Position numbers and translations under genes: made by a program. Shown one piece after another: positions 5,452-5,789 of a DNA stretch of 5,789 nucleotides. This DNA comes from Desulfatitalea sp. Its GTDB lineage: Bacteria; Desulfobacterota; Desulfobacteria; Desulfobacterales; Desulfosarcinaceae. The number at the start of each line of letters is the position of its first letter. The stretch's first letter is position 1. The notes beneath the pieces are model-generated. The model was given only the letters and a program-made list of their open reading frames with translations, was not told the origin of the DNA and made no database searches. Location of the stretch: NCBI GenBank assembly GCA_013041835.1, contig JABDRH010000612.1, positions 1-5,789 of the forward strand, given 5' to 3'.

Positions 5452-5538
5452 TCATTGTTGGCACTTCAAACGTGTGCCGAAAACATAGCGGCCGATAGGG
5501 CAGCAGACCAAGAGCGCAAGCGCTGTGAATGCCGACAT
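5452..5538 (-). CDS. Possible 28-residue leader peptide upstream of the HAMP gene
   Basis: An ATG at 5538 opens a short frame (Met-Ser-Ala-Phe-Thr-Ala-Leu-Ala-Leu-Leu-Val-Cys-Cys...) that ends in TGA at 5452-5454. The stop overlaps the Shine-Dalgarno region of the HAMP gene, an arrangement seen in translationally coupled genes. The product would be hydrophobic in its first half and basic at the end. The frame stays open to a TTG at 5580, but the proposed promoter would exclude that start. There is no good ribosome site for the ATG and no recognised family. Confidence 0.25.
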   Translation of the reverse strand: MSAFTALALLVCCPIGRYVFGTRLKCQQ

Positions 5539-5551
5539 GATCAACGCTTTC

Positions 5552-5580
5552 AAAATATCCGAAAAATCAAATATTCTCAA
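5552..5580 (-). promoter_or_regulatory. Probable promoter of the HAMP / YadA-repeat operon
   Basis: On the minus strand TTGAGA (5575-5580) and TATTTT (5552-5557) are separated by exactly 17 bases, matching five and four consensus positions. Transcription would start near 5545, leaving a leader of about 105 bases before the HAMP gene. The palindrome at 5590-5599 lies just upstream of the -35 box. Confidence 0.48.
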
Positions 5581-5589
5581 GCGTATTTG

Positions 5590-5599
5590 TGATCGATCA
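5590..5599. promoter_or_regulatory. 10-bp palindrome TGATCGATCA upstream of the HAMP operon promoter
   Basis: TGATCGATCA is a perfect palindrome centred about 50 bases upstream of the inferred transcription start, a usual location for an activator site. It is built from overlapping GATC units, so chance is a real alternative. Confidence 0.3.
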
Positions 5600-5695
5600 A
5601 CTCCAGAGAAAGTTTAGAAATTTATGAAAAATAGGACCTTTTTCACGGATTCCTCAGGTTCGGGGGAGTGCCGGAATTGACAAGGAAAACCGATT

Positions 5696-5728
5696 GGCCG
5701 GAACATTATCATCCCTAATGTTCCGGCC
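5696..5728. repeat. Perfect 12-bp inverted repeat with 9-base loop
   Basis: GGCCGGAACATT (5696-5707) and AATGTTCCGGCC (5717-5728) are exact reverse complements. No T-run follows on the plus strand. On the minus strand TTTT appears a few bases after the stem, so it could be a weak terminator for a gene lying beyond the right edge. It could equally be an operator or a dispersed repeat. The CCGGA core recurs nearby at 5671-5675 and 5734-5738. Confidence 0.6.
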
Positions 5729-5789
5729 CGATGCCGGACTTTGCTATCCTAAGAGTAGGGGGGCCGCGATTTTTCGATATCTCTCAGCC

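Noticed and set aside
4595..5524. Repeated CGCAAGCGCT strings near 4595-4604 and 5515-5524
   Set aside because: Short, GC-rich, self-complementary strings within coding or possible coding DNA; chance explains them.

Overview
The window looks like a piece of a bacterial chromosome of moderate GC content. It carries six well supported protein genes and several weaker small reading frames. No rRNA, tRNA, CRISPR array, insertion sequence or phage core gene is visible. A DUF3467 protein, a PspF-like sigma-54 activator, a HesA/MoeB/ThiF-type E1-like enzyme, a HAMP-only sensor and a secreted coiled-coil protein with YadA-type repeats together recall sulfate-reducing and related Desulfobacterota. That placement is an inference from gene content only.

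Layout. Bases 1-139 hold no gene but contain a possible promoter. Bases 140-439 (+) encode a small probable lipoprotein resembling DUF4156. It converges, 15 bases apart, on a DUF3467 protein (455-667, -), which has its own leader and probable promoter in the gene-free stretch 668-979. A sigma-54-dependent activator follows (980-2080, -) and is divergent from an E1-like adenylyltransferase (2262-3125, +). The interval between them contains a nested dyad, two opposed -35-like boxes and a short reading frame that ends in Gly-Gly-Arg next to the E1-like gene. On the right, a likely two-gene minus-strand operon runs from a HAMP membrane sensor (5439 to 4549) into a secreted YadA-repeat protein (4485 to 3196). 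It converges on the E1-like gene. The last 350 bases hold the probable promoter of this operon, a possible 28-codon leader reading frame and a perfect 12-bp inverted repeat.

How the genes might work together. The activator and the E1-like gene share one control region, so the activator may control itself or its neighbour, but I found no convincing sigma-54 (-24/-12) promoter there. Its targets may lie elsewhere. The E1-like enzyme would need a ubiquitin-like sulfur carrier. The only local candidate is the weak frame just upstream. The HAMP sensor has no output domain and would have to act through a partner. The downstream secreted protein is a candidate by position only. Three track-style starts were revised or questioned: DUF3467 starts at 667 and the YadA-repeat protein at 4485, both set by strong Shine-Dalgarno sites. 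The activator start remains uncertain.
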